The position numbers were made by a program, and so were the translations under genes. Shown here piece after piece: positions 26,894 through 35,372 of a stretch of 64,000 nucleotides of DNA (its first letter is position 1; each line of letters opens with the position of its first letter). The stretch is from Methylotenera_A sp046598525 (GTDB lineage Bacteria > Pseudomonadota > Gammaproteobacteria > Burkholderiales > Methylophilaceae). The notes under the pieces are model-generated. The model was given only the letters and a program-made list of their open reading frames with translations, did no database searches and was not told the origin of the DNA. The stretch spans positions 62,001-126,000 of the forward strand of contig JBKJIJ010000008.1 of the NCBI GenBank assembly GCA_046598525.1, in the 5' to 3' direction.

Positions 26894-27729
26894 GCCGTAA
26901 ATAGCGCTGCAACGGCATCTAAACCATTAAAATTTAGCGCATAAGTGGCTTGTGCTTGCACCACGGGCTTAGCATGGTAAGCCACACCAGCAGTGGCAAC
27001 CGCCATCATTTTCAAATCGTTTGCGCCATCACCAATGGCAATGGTTTGGTCTGGTTTTAAGCCCAAATTATCGCGCAATTTTACAAGCTCTTGCGCTTTG
27101 CGTTCAGCATCTACAATGTCGCCCACAATTTGGCCGGTTAATTTGCCATCCACAATTTCTAAGGTGTTCGATACCGTGTAATCTAAACCCAGCAGTTGCT
27201 GCACATGGTTGGCAAAAAACGTAAAGCCACCAGAAACCACCATGGTTTTAATATTGTTGGCTTTGCAAGCCGCAACCCACTCTTGAGCACCTGAGTTTAG
27301 CTTTAAGCGCTCATTAATTACGCGCTGCAATGCGGCTTCTGGCAAGCCTTTTAGCAAGGCCACGCGCTGTTTTAAGCTTGCCGCAAAATCTAATTCGCCC
27401 CGCATAGCGGCTTCTGTAATTGCTGAAATTTGCGGCTTAATTTGCATCATATCGGCAATTTCATCAATGCATTCAATACTAATCAAAGTCGAATCCATAT
27501 CCATTACGCATAAGCCGAAATGGCTTAAACGTTGGTTATCAGGCACCAATGCGCAATCAATTTGCTGTTCGGCACAAAATGTTTTAATCGCATCAACATC
27601 ACTGGTTTGGGTGGGCAAATAATAGCTAAACTCGCCTACTTGCATAAATTGCGTGTTACCGCCAATTAATCGATGAATATGGGTGAGGTGTGCCACCGTA
27701 ATGGCGCGGCCTTGAACAACTAAACGCAT
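26890..27729 (-). CDS. serB: Phosphoserine phosphatase
   Basis: SerB dephosphorylates phosphoserine, the last step of serine synthesis; serine is also the C2/C1 carrier of some methylotrophs. The 279-residue HAD hydrolase has the nucleophile motif DMDSTLI near residue 76, the conserved VSGGFTFF near 167 and the GDGANDLKM acidic motif near 234. An N-terminal ACT-like domain (about 1-65) is present. A TAGGATG site precedes the ATG. It converges with DUF455, overlapping 4 bases, with no terminator in between. Confidence 0.94.
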   Translation of the reverse strand: MRLVVQGRAITVAHLTHIHRLIGGNTQFMQVGEFSYYLPTQTSDVDAIKTFCAEQQIDCALVPDNQRLSHFGLCVMDMDSTLISIECIDEIADMMQIKPQISAITEAAMRGELDFAASLKQRVALLKGLPEAALQRVINERLKLNSGAQEWVAACKANNIKTMVVSGGFTFFANHVQQLLGLDYTVSNTLEIVDGKLTGQIVGDIVDAERKAQELVKLRDNLGLKPDQTIAIGDGANDLKMMAVATAGVAYHAKPVVQAQATYALNFNGLDAVAALFTA

Positions 27730-27821
27730 AACAACATCCTAATTACTTTAAGTGGTCCAATTATATCAGTTCAATTTTCATTCACTGTTGGTTTGCGCTA
27801 GTGTACCTTGCGCATCTCACC

Positions 27822-27827
27822 TATAAT
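27822..27827 (+). promoter_or_regulatory. TATAAT -10 box before the membrane haem protein gene
   Basis: A perfect TATAAT is 33 bases upstream of the ATG at 27860. No clear -35 is seen. Confidence 0.4.
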
Positions 27828-27859
27828 ATTTTTACTATTGTTAATTTGAGCAAATCTTA

Positions 27860-28630
27860 ATGAAACCAACACCCGAAAATTTAGCATGGCTTAATTTACC
27901 CAATATGCCTGCGCCGATTAAAGCCTTGTTTGCAGGCTATTTATTAGTGGTTGGCGTAGGCTTAATGATGGCCGGTTTGCAGATTATGCTAACGCACGGC
28001 ATGGCCGATGGCAAAGTGGGATTATCTAAAAACGATATTGTGTATAGCTATTATGGCGACCGCACGCATAGCTTATTAGAAAGTAAATTAAATGGCTCAA
28101 TGAAAGCCAATGCGCCCGATGCGGTGCGTGCAGATATTATTAAATGGGTGCACAAAGGCGCGCCAAAAGAGGATTGGGATGCGCATTTTAAAGGCGTATT
28201 TGCGCAACATTGTGTGGTTTGCCACAGCGTTGTGCCTAATATTCCCAACTTTAACAATTTTGAAGAAGTGCAAAAAGTAGCAGCCACCAGTGAAGGCGCT
28301 AGCTTCACCAGCCTAACGCGTATTTCGCATATCCACTTATTTGGCATTAGCTTTATCTTCTTTTTTATCGGCTTTATATTTAGTTTTGCCGTTGGCGTGC
28401 CGAAAAAGTTAAAAATTATCGCTATCGCTTTCCCGTTTGCCTTTTTAATTATCGATATTTTATCTTGGTGGTTAACCAAATTAGCGCCCGGCTTTGCTTT
28501 CTTAACCATCGTTGGTGGCATTGGCTACAGCATTGCTTCTACCTTTATGTGGGTTACCAGCATGTACCAAATGTTTATTTTATCGCGCAAAGGTAAGGTG
28601 TATGGAAATGCTTGGGAGCAAGATTTATAG
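27860..28630 (+). CDS. Membrane protein with one c-type haem motif, family unknown
   Basis: A 256-residue protein with an N-terminal membrane helix (about 22-45), a soluble domain with one haem-attachment motif CVVCH at 118-122, and three to four further helices (about 157-180, 187-208, 215-240). TRISHIHLFGISFIFFF puts two histidines at the start of the second membrane segment, which could ligate a second haem. The soluble part should be periplasmic so that haem c can be attached. It looks like a small quinol- or cytochrome-linked electron carrier, but I cannot name the family. It is monocistronic with its own promoter and terminator. Confidence 0.7.
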   Translation: MKPTPENLAWLNLPNMPAPIKALFAGYLLVVGVGLMMAGLQIMLTHGMADGKVGLSKNDIVYSYYGDRTHSLLESKLNGSMKANAPDAVRADIIKWVHKGAPKEDWDAHFKGVFAQHCVVCHSVVPNIPNFNNFEEVQKVAATSEGASFTSLTRISHIHLFGISFIFFFIGFIFSFAVGVPKKLKIIAIAFPFAFLIIDILSWWLTKLAPGFAFLTIVGGIGYSIASTFMWVTSMYQMFILSRKGKVYGNAWEQDL

Positions 28631-28650
28631 AGCAGAGTACATTTTAATAA

Positions 28651-28678
28651 TAAAGGGCACCTAAGTGCCCTTTAATTT
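28651..28678. terminator. Bidirectional terminator
   Basis: TAAAGGGCAC (28651-28660), loop CTAA, GTGCCCTTTA (28665-28674), then a T-rich run. It serves the haem protein gene and possibly the convergent small gene. Confidence 0.8.
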
Positions 28679-28681
28679 TAA

Positions 28682-28909
28682 TTAGCCTTCAATACTAACA
28701 ATTTTAATGTCAACCCCAAGTTTATCAGCTACATATCTTATCAATGCTTCTTCAGAGTGAAACTCAGCATTGTCTATCAATTCCTGATGGTCTTTCAGTT
28801 CATTTCCATCTTCATCCTCAGAAATTACAGAACCACATCTGAAAATACCTTCCATGTCTTCAGGCATATCATCGTCTAAATATATTCTTACATAAGCTAT
28901 TATTTTCAT
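28682..28909 (-). CDS. Small acidic protein, unknown
   Basis: A 75-residue acidic protein with alternating predicted strands and helices: an N-terminal strand IIAYVRIYL, an EDEDGNELKD turn, a helix EEALIRYVADKLG and a closing strand. AGGGA 8 bases before the ATG is one of the better ribosome sites nearby. The codons use less GCG/GGC than the neighbours, which hints at later acquisition. No family was recognised. A 10-bp inverted repeat lies 50 bases upstream. Confidence 0.6.
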   Translation of the reverse strand: MKIIAYVRIYLDDDMPEDMEGIFRCGSVISEDEDGNELKDHQELIDNAEFHSEEALIRYVADKLGVDIKIVSIEG

Positions 28910-28959
28910 TTATTTTCCCTATCTTAATTATTGATGAGCATGCAAATGCACGTCTATTA

Positions 28960-29009
28960 ATATTTAGTAAAATTGATTTTTTGTAAAAAAACAAACTGAT
29001 ACTAAATAT
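28960..29009. promoter_or_regulatory. Inverted repeat upstream of the small acidic gene
   Basis: ATATTTAGTA (28960-28969) and its exact complement TACTAAATAT (29000-29009) flank a 30-base spacer that itself holds T6/A7 runs. It could be an operator for the gene at 28909 or a weak terminator for the gene ending at 29079. Confidence 0.35.
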
Positions 29010-29078
29010 ACGCCCTAGTATTTATAAGGTTGGGAAAAAACGTGAGCTTTCAAGTCGATATCAAAGAAATAAATTTAA

Positions 29079-29681
29079 TCAATATTTCAAACTCGCTACA
29101 TCATCCACTACCACCGCAAACAAATCCCTTACCGCTGCCAGCGCGCTATCGTGCATGGTTTGTGCGTCAATCACTTTACCGTTTGCACCAATCAAACTGC
29201 GCGTTGCGCAAGCACTGGCCACAATAGTGGGTTTAAAGCCCAAATTAAACGCACCACGCGCGCTAGAGTTAATGCACATATGCGTCATAAAACCTGCCAG
29301 CACCACATTTTCAACCCCTAAAGCTTTAAGTTGCGACTCTAAAGTGGTGTGCCAAAAGGCATTGGGGTAATTTTTCACAATTACCGCCTCACCGTTTTTG
29401 GGCGCTACCTCAAGTGATATAGCGCCAATGTCAGTCGTAATATCATAAGGCGTACCCAACCCAGCATCATGCTGAATATGCATGATTGGAATTTTTAAAT
29501 CGCGCGCCATTTGCAATAACTTTTGCGCTTCTAAAATAGCTGGCTCTATATTGCTTAACTGCATCACGCCACGGCGATAGGTATTTTGGCAATCCACCAT
29601 AATTAAAGCCGAATCTTTTAGGCTGGCGTGATTAAAGCCCATTCCCGTTATCTCACGCAACGTTTCAGACGCTTGTGTCAT
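29079..29681 (-). CDS. Isochorismatase-family cysteine hydrolase
   Basis: A 200-residue hydrolase with the complete Asp-Lys-Cys triad of the family: Asp in IMVDCQNTY (about 30), Lys in VIVKNYPNAF (about 103) and Cys in GFMTHMCINSSAR (about 136). Such enzymes act on amides of nicotinamide, ureidoacrylate, carbamoylsarcosine or isochorismate; the sequence alone does not choose between them. TAAGGA before the ATG is a ribosome site. It is single and divergent from sucC. Confidence 0.85.
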   Translation of the reverse strand: MTQASETLREITGMGFNHASLKDSALIMVDCQNTYRRGVMQLSNIEPAILEAQKLLQMARDLKIPIMHIQHDAGLGTPYDITTDIGAISLEVAPKNGEAVIVKNYPNAFWHTTLESQLKALGVENVVLAGFMTHMCINSSARGAFNLGFKPTIVASACATRSLIGANGKVIDAQTMHDSALAAVRDLFAVVVDDVASLKY

Positions 29682-29780
29682 TTTGTTTTCCTTATTTAGA
29701 AATGGCTTTTTTACTAGCTTATAGCGCGCATTTGCGCGAAAATACTAGCTAAAATTAAAACCAGCAAAAATCACTTTAAA

Positions 29781-30965
29781 ATGAATCTACACGAATATCA
29801 AGCTAAACATTTACTGCAACGCTATGGCATTGTGACTCCCACCGGAATAGTGGTTCAATCAGAAGAAGCGGCAGCAGCCGCTACCAAAGAAATCGCCGGC
29901 AGCGCATGGGTGGTAAAGGCGCAAGTGCACGCGGGTGGCCGCGGCAAGGCTGGCGGCGTTAAAATTGTTAAATCGGCACATGAAGCGCAGGCAGTAGCCA
30001 GCGCATTATTAGGTAAATCGTTAGTTACTTACCAAAATGCGCCAGAAGGCCAGCCTGTGCATCAAGTTTTGGTTGAGCAAACGCTGCCAATTGCGCGCGA
30101 ATTGTATTTATCCATGTTGGTTGATCGCACCTTAGAGCGCGTAGTGATGATTGCATCCTCTGCAGGCGGCATGGATATTGAAGAAATTGCCGCAACGCAA
30201 CCTGAAAAAATCTTACAAGAAGTGTGCGATCCGCTTAATGGTTTGATGGATTATCAAGCGCGCAATTTAGCCTTTGCATTAGATTTAAGTGGCGACCAAA
30301 TTGCGGCTTTTGCTAAGTTAACAAAAGGCTTGTACAAATTATTTAAAGAAAACGATTTAGCCTTACTAGAAATTAATCCATTGGTGGTAACAACCGATGG
30401 CAAGTTGGTTGCGCTGGATTGCAAAATGACAGTAGATGCCAACGCGCTGTATCGCCAAAAAAGTTTGGCTGAGCTGCAAGATTGGTCACAAAGCGATGCC
30501 AAAGAAGCAGTAGCGCATCACGCTGGGCTTAATTATATTGCGCTGGCAGGCAATATTGGCTGCATGGTTAATGGCGCTGGTTTGGCAATGGCGACCATGG
30601 ATTTAATTAAATTGCACGGCGGCATGCCAGCCAACTTTTTAGATGTTGGCGGTGGCGCAACGGCTGAAACCGTGACCAAAGCGTTTAAAATTATTTTGGC
30701 TGACAATAATGTGAAGGCCATTTTGGTGAATATTTTTGGCGGCATTATGCGCTGCGATATTATCGCCACCGGTATTATTGCGGCAGTTAAAGAAGTGGGT
30801 ATGACTATTCCGGTTGTGGTGCGTTTAGAAGGTACCAATGTAGAGTTGGGCAAACAAATGTTGCGTGAAAGTGGCCTAAATATTATTTCGGCAGAGAATT
30901 TAACTGATGCGGCTAAGCAAGCCGTGCTTTCAGTTAAAAACCAAGCAGTTAAGGCGGTAGCATAA
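29781..30965 (+). CDS. sucC: Succinyl-CoA ligase (ADP-forming) beta subunit
   Basis: SucC with SucD interconverts succinyl-CoA and succinate with ATP formation. The 394-residue protein has the ATP-grasp domain (1-240) with QVHAGGRGKAGGVK at about 49-62, and the ligase domain with GNIGCMVNGAGLAM near 257 and NIFGGIMRCD near 318. The N-terminus MNLHEYQAKHLL and overall wording resemble the gammaproteobacterial enzyme more than typical betaproteobacterial SucC. Malate-CoA ligase (MtkA) is a close relative and cannot be excluded in a methylotroph, but no serine-cycle neighbour is present. The stop overlaps the sucD start as TAATG. Confidence 0.9.
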   Translation: MNLHEYQAKHLLQRYGIVTPTGIVVQSEEAAAAATKEIAGSAWVVKAQVHAGGRGKAGGVKIVKSAHEAQAVASALLGKSLVTYQNAPEGQPVHQVLVEQTLPIARELYLSMLVDRTLERVVMIASSAGGMDIEEIAATQPEKILQEVCDPLNGLMDYQARNLAFALDLSGDQIAAFAKLTKGLYKLFKENDLALLEINPLVVTTDGKLVALDCKMTVDANALYRQKSLAELQDWSQSDAKEAVAHHAGLNYIALAGNIGCMVNGAGLAMATMDLIKLHGGMPANFLDVGGGATAETVTKAFKIILADNNVKAILVNIFGGIMRCDIIATGIIAAVKEVGMTIPVVVRLEGTNVELGKQMLRESGLNIISAENLTDAAKQAVLSVKNQAVKAVA

Positions 30966-31849
30966 TGGCGATTTTAGTCAATAAAAACACCAAAGTGTTA
31001 TGCCAAGGTTTCACAGGTAGACAAGGCACATTCCATTCAGAACAGGCATTAGCATACGGCACTAAAATGGTGGGTGGCGTTACACCTGGTAAAGGCGGCC
31101 AATTACACCTTAATCTGCCAGTATTTAATACCATGCGCGAAGCGGTGCGCGAAACGCAGGCCAATGCCAGCGTGATTTACGTGCCGCCACCGTATGCGGC
31201 TGATTCGATTTTAGAAGCGGCCGATGCAGGTATTGAATTGATTGTCTGCATTACGGAAGGCATTCCTGTATTGGACATGCTGAACGTTAAGGCGGCATTA
31301 AAAGCCAATGGTACCAAATTAATTGGCCCAAATTGCCCTGGCATTATTACGCCAGATGAATGCAAAATTGGCATTATGCCTGGCAGTATTCATCTGCGCG
31401 GCAAGGTGGGCGTGGTTTCGCGCTCTGGCACATTAACGTATGAGGCTGTACATCAAACTACGGCGCTGGGTTTGGGTCAAACAACGTGTGTGGGCATTGG
31501 TGGCGACCCTATTAAAGGTTTAAACTTTATTGAGTGCTTAATGTTATTTGAAGCCGACCCTGAAACCGAAGCGATTATTATGGTGGGTGAAATTGGTGGC
31601 AGCGATGAAGAAGCCGCGGCTGACTTTATTAAACATTATGTGACCAAACCAGTAGCCGCTTACATTGCCGGCTTAACCGCCCCAGCTGGTAAACGCATGG
31701 GCCATGCCGGTGCCATTATTTCGGGCGGCAGCGGCCGTGCAGAAGACAAAATTGCGGCGCTAGAAAGCGCTGGTTGTGTGGTGGCAAGCTCACCCGCTGG
31801 CTTGGGCGAGGCCGTTGTAAAAGCGATTGCTTTAAAATCGAAAAGGTAA
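30965..31849 (+). CDS. sucD: Succinyl-CoA ligase alpha subunit
   Basis: The 294-residue alpha subunit holds the CoA-binding Rossmann domain (NKNTKVLCQGFTGRQGTFH at about 5-23) and the phospho-histidine loop GAIISGGSGRAEDK near 243-256; the histidine is in KRMGHAGAI at about 243. IGPNCPGIITP near 119 is typical. It is translationally coupled to sucC through TAATG. The next gene, an ankyrin protein, starts only 6 bases after the stop, so it is in the same transcript. Confidence 0.93.
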   Translation: MAILVNKNTKVLCQGFTGRQGTFHSEQALAYGTKMVGGVTPGKGGQLHLNLPVFNTMREAVRETQANASVIYVPPPYAADSILEAADAGIELIVCITEGIPVLDMLNVKAALKANGTKLIGPNCPGIITPDECKIGIMPGSIHLRGKVGVVSRSGTLTYEAVHQTTALGLGQTTCVGIGGDPIKGLNFIECLMLFEADPETEAIIMVGEIGGSDEEAAADFIKHYVTKPVAAYIAGLTAPAGKRMGHAGAIISGGSGRAEDKIAALESAGCVVASSPAGLGEAVVKAIALKSKR

Positions 31850-31855
31850 AAACTG

Positions 31856-32812
31856 TTGAAAATATTCAATCTAAATATCATCAATTTAATGGCGGCTTTA
31901 GCGCTGTGTTTTGTTACGCAATTAACGATTGCGGCAGAAATTCCGTATTTGCTTACAGCCGCATCCAAAGGTGATGTAGCAACCGTTAAAGCCATGTTAA
32001 ATGGCGGCGCAAATGCCAACACCAAAGATGAAAACGACATTACCGCCCTGATGTATGCCGCGCGCAAAGACCAAGCTGCGGTGGTTGCCGCCTTGTTAGA
32101 GAAAGGCGCTGATATTAATGCCAAAGATAAAGGCGGCTGGACGGCGCTAATGTTTGCCGCTAAGAAAAATTACATCAACACAATCAAGGTGTTGCTTGAA
32201 AAAGGCGCAGACGCCAAAATTCGCGATGAAAGTGGCTGGAGTGCATTTGGTATGGCCGCCACCGCTGGCCACGCCGATGCCGTTAATTTAATGATTCAGC
32301 ACGGTGTAGATGCTAACGCTAGATCTGATGACGGTAAAACTGCGCTAATGTATGCCGCTAAAAGTGGTGATGTGCCAACTATTTCATCGTTAATGTCAAA
32401 AGGTGCACTGCCAAATGTAGCCGACCGATTAGGCGCCACGCCATTGATGTATGCCGCGCGCGAAGGCCATGCGCCAGCGGTAAGCTACATGATTGAAAGC
32501 GGCGCCAATATGAATCTACAAGATCAATCCAACTGGACAGCGCTAACTTGGGCCATTAAAAAATCGCAACTAGAAACCGCCAAAGTGCTGATCAATAAAG
32601 GTGCGGATGTAAATCATGAAGATTCTGAAGGCACGCCATTATTGCAACTTGCGGTTAATAATGGCTCGGCAGAGCTAGTGACATTGTTGCTGGATCACAA
32701 AGCTAATGTTAAAACCCGCGATAAATACGGCTTAACGGCGTATGTGTATGCGCTTAAAAAAGGTGATGCCGAAATAGTGCAGTTGATTAAAGATGCGGGT
32801 GGCAAATATTAA
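31856..32812 (+). CDS. Exported ankyrin-repeat protein
   Basis: The TTG at 31856 is taken as start: it has AAGG 9 bases upstream and gives a proper signal peptide with a lysine (residues 1-27, ending TIAA). The first ATG, at 31889, would lose the charged part. The 318-residue product is almost entirely ankyrin repeats, about eight (35-315), with GWTALMFAAKKNYINTIKVL as an example. It should be a periplasmic solenoid adapter. It follows sucD by 6 bases, an odd companion for a TCA enzyme, like the ankyrin gene behind purL. Confidence 0.82.
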   Translation: MKIFNLNIINLMAALALCFVTQLTIAAEIPYLLTAASKGDVATVKAMLNGGANANTKDENDITALMYAARKDQAAVVAALLEKGADINAKDKGGWTALMFAAKKNYINTIKVLLEKGADAKIRDESGWSAFGMAATAGHADAVNLMIQHGVDANARSDDGKTALMYAAKSGDVPTISSLMSKGALPNVADRLGATPLMYAAREGHAPAVSYMIESGANMNLQDQSNWTALTWAIKKSQLETAKVLINKGADVNHEDSEGTPLLQLAVNNGSAELVTLLLDHKANVKTRDKYGLTAYVYALKKGDAEIVQLIKDAGGKY

Positions 32813-32848
32813 CGACGCTTGTAATTGCGCTTTTAAAGTGACTAATCC

Positions 32849-34456
32849 ATGAAAATAGCGCTGGCACAAATTAACGCGATTGTTGGCGATATTACTGGCA
32901 ATGCCGATAAAATTATCGACTACGCCAACCGCGCGCATGCGCAAGGCGCTAGTTTGATGATGACGCCTGAACTGGCTTTGTGCGGCTACCCGCCTGAAGA
33001 TTTATTGTTTAGGGAAGACTTTAATCTGGCCTGCGAACGCGCGCTTACCCGCATTGCCAAATCAATTCCGCATATCACCTTGCTGATTGGCCATCCTCAC
33101 ACAGAAAATGGCCAGTTATTTAATGCCGCCTCATTAATTCAAAATGGCAAAATTAGCGCCACCTATCACAAACAATGCCTGCCCAATTACAGTGTATTTG
33201 ATGAAGAGCGCTATTTTACGGCAGGTGATTCGCCGTTGGTTTTTGAGCACGAAGGCACAAAATTTGGCGTATTTATTTGCGCCGATGGCTGGGAATCTGG
33301 CCCTGCGATTCAAGCAAAACTGGACGGCGCACAAGCGTTACTTTCTTTAAACGCATCGCCCTATCACATGGATAAGCTTGATACGCGCTATGAAGTGTTA
33401 GCCAAGCGCGCTAATGAAACCGGCTTGAGTGTGGTGTATCTCAATTTAGTTGGCGGTCAAGATGAATTGGTGTTTGATGGCGGCTCATTTGTATTAGATA
33501 ACACTGGCAAAGTGGTCCTGCAACTGCCTAATTTTGTTGAAAATTTAGATTTTGTTGAATTTATCAATCATCAGCCAGTGCCAGCCAACGTTTTACCTAA
33601 ATTAGGCATTGAATCAGCGGTTTACCATGCGCTCACACTAGGCTTAAAAGATTATGTCAATAAAAATGGCTTTCCAAGCGTTGTGCTGGGCTTGTCTGGC
33701 GGCATTGATTCGGCATTAACGCTGGCAATCGCCGTTGATGCGCTAGGCGTTGAACGGGTAAAAGTGGTGATGATGTCGTCTGAATTTACCGCTAGTATGA
33801 GTGTGGATGACGCCGTAGAAATGGCCAATTTAGTCGGTGTTAAATACAGCCAAATCCCGATTAAAGAGTTATTTAATTTATTTTGCGACACCTTGAAACC
33901 CGAATTTGGCGATTTGCCGTTTGATACGGCAGAAGAAAATTTACAAGCGCGCATTCGCGGCATGTTGCTAATGGCCTTGAGCAATAAATTTGGCAGCATT
34001 GTGCTTACTACTGGCAATAAATCTGAAATGGCGGTTGGCTACAGCACCTTATATGGCGATATGGCGGGTGGATTTTCACTATTAAAAGACGTGCCAAAAA
34101 CGCTGGTGTATAAATTGGCCGAATACCGCAATCGAATTTCCACTGCGATTCCGCTACGCATTATTACGCGCGCACCCAGCGCCGAGCTACGCGCGAATCA
34201 AACCGACCAAGACAGCTTGCCACCTTATGAAATATTGGATGCGATTATGCAAGCCTATGTTGAAGAGGATTTAAGTCGTGCGGCTATTATGCAAATGGGA
34301 TTTAGTGAAAAAGACGTGAATCGCGTGACCAATTTGATTGACCGCAACGAATATAAACGCCGACAAGCGCCAGTTGGCGTTAGAATTACACAACGCGGCT
34401 TTGGCAAAGATAGGCGCTACCCCATCACCGCCAAATTAAAGTTTGATGTGACATAA
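32849..34456 (+). CDS. nadE: Glutamine-dependent NAD+ synthetase
   Basis: NadE amidates deamido-NAD to NAD with glutamine as nitrogen donor. The 535-residue protein fuses an N-terminal nitrilase-type glutaminase (1-250; triad Glu41 in TPELALCGY, Lys in YHKQCLP at about 110, Cys144 in FICADGW) to a C-terminal NAD synthetase domain with the PP-loop SGGIDS from residue 283. TTGNKSEMAVGYSTLYGDMAG is the family signature (quoted at 20 residues or fewer: NKSEMAVGYSTLYGDM). It follows the ankyrin gene by 36 bases. Confidence 0.95.
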   Translation: MKIALAQINAIVGDITGNADKIIDYANRAHAQGASLMMTPELALCGYPPEDLLFREDFNLACERALTRIAKSIPHITLLIGHPHTENGQLFNAASLIQNGKISATYHKQCLPNYSVFDEERYFTAGDSPLVFEHEGTKFGVFICADGWESGPAIQAKLDGAQALLSLNASPYHMDKLDTRYEVLAKRANETGLSVVYLNLVGGQDELVFDGGSFVLDNTGKVVLQLPNFVENLDFVEFINHQPVPANVLPKLGIESAVYHALTLGLKDYVNKNGFPSVVLGLSGGIDSALTLAIAVDALGVERVKVVMMSSEFTASMSVDDAVEMANLVGVKYSQIPIKELFNLFCDTLKPEFGDLPFDTAEENLQARIRGMLLMALSNKFGSIVLTTGNKSEMAVGYSTLYGDMAGGFSLLKDVPKTLVYKLAEYRNRISTAIPLRIITRAPSAELRANQTDQDSLPPYEILDAIMQAYVEEDLSRAAIMQMGFSEKDVNRVTNLIDRNEYKRRQAPVGVRITQRGFGKDRRYPITAKLKFDVT

Positions 34457-34534
34457 AAATGTCATTATTATTAAACCTATAGCTTACGCAATAACAGATA
34501 CAAAAAACCGACCAACAATTAAGGGAGAGCAGGA

Positions 34535-34873
34535 ATGAAAAAAATTGAAGCGATTATCAAACCATTTAAGTTGGATGAAGTGCGCGAATCGCTCTCTGAA
34601 ATTGGTGTAAATGGTTTAACTGTAACCGAAGTAAAAGGCTTTGGCCGTCAAAAAGGCCATACCGAACTTTACCGTGGCGCAGAATACGTAGTGGATTTTT
34701 TGCCGAAAATTAAAATTGAACTAGTAGTAACCGATGAAATGGTAGAAGCTGCCATGGACGCCATTATCAAAGCCGCCCACACAGGCAAAATTGGTGATGG
34801 CAAAATATTTGTAAGCAGCATCGACCAAGTTATTCGCATTCGCACGGGTGAAACAGGTGAATCAGCAGTTTAG
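34535..34873 (+). CDS. glnB: PII nitrogen regulatory protein
   Basis: A 112-residue PII signal protein that senses 2-oxoglutarate and ATP/ADP. The T-loop GFGRQKGHTELYRGAEY contains the uridylylation site Tyr51, and TGKIGDGKIFV is the C-terminal family signature. The AAGGGAGAGCAGG region before the ATG is the strongest ribosome site in the window. The neighbour nadE uses glutamine, and a PII next to nadE is common in betaproteobacteria. No amtB follows, so glnB is preferred over glnK. Confidence 0.92.
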   Translation: MKKIEAIIKPFKLDEVRESLSEIGVNGLTVTEVKGFGRQKGHTELYRGAEYVVDFLPKIKIELVVTDEMVEAAMDAIIKAAHTGKIGDGKIFVSSIDQVIRIRTGETGESAV

Positions 34874-34889
34874 CTATTAGGCACGTTAT

Positions 34890-34918
34890 TCAGTCATCAC
34901 CAACAAAGGGGTGACTGA
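34890..34918 (+). terminator. Hairpin after glnB
   Basis: TCAGTCA (34890-34896) pairs with TGACTGA (34912-34918), with partial further pairing inward. No T-run follows, so it may act as an mRNA-end stabiliser more than a terminator. Confidence 0.35.
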
Positions 34919-34964
34919 GCCAACAACAATCAAGCCAACAGCATAGATTTTCCCTAAAGGCTAT

Positions 34965-35306
34965 ATGCCTGTCATCGCTAAAACCATCATTTTACTGACC
35001 ATTGCAAATGTCTTTATGTCATTTGCTTGGTATGCGCATCTCAAAGAACTCAATAACAAGCCTTGGATTATTGCCGCTTTGATTAGCTGGGGCATTGCGC
35101 TAGTGGAATATCTTTTTCAAGTGCCTGCCAATCGTATTGGCTTTACAGTGTTATCGCTGGCGCAGCTTAAAATATTACAAGAAGTGATTACCTTAAGTGT
35201 GTTTGTGCCGTTTGCCGTTTTTTATATGCACCAACCACTTAAGCTGGATTTTTTATGGGCGGGATTGTGTTTGTTGGGTGCGGTGTATTTTATGTTTAGA
35301 AATTAG
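34965..35306 (+). CDS. DMT family protein (DUF486), inner membrane
   Basis: A 113-residue protein with four hydrophobic helices covering nearly its whole length, as in DUF486 (DMT superfamily). MSFAWYAHLK near 18 and SWGIALVEYLFQVPANRIG (about 41-59) are typical of the family. The transported substrate is unknown. It ends just before a shared bidirectional terminator with the PEP-CTERM gene. Confidence 0.85.
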   Translation: MPVIAKTIILLTIANVFMSFAWYAHLKELNNKPWIIAALISWGIALVEYLFQVPANRIGFTVLSLAQLKILQEVITLSVFVPFAVFYMHQPLKLDFLWAGLCLLGAVYFMFRN

Positions 35307-35322
35307 TATTAAAAAAATAAAA

Positions 35323-35359
35323 AACCAACAAAAATGTAACTTTAATATTTTTGTTGGTT
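35323..35359. terminator. Bidirectional terminator between DUF486 and PEP-CTERM genes
   Basis: 35323-35335 and 35347-35359 are perfect 13-base complements; A5 and T5 runs in the stem give a terminator on both strands. Confidence 0.85.
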
Positions 35360-35372
35360 AATTTATGTCTTT

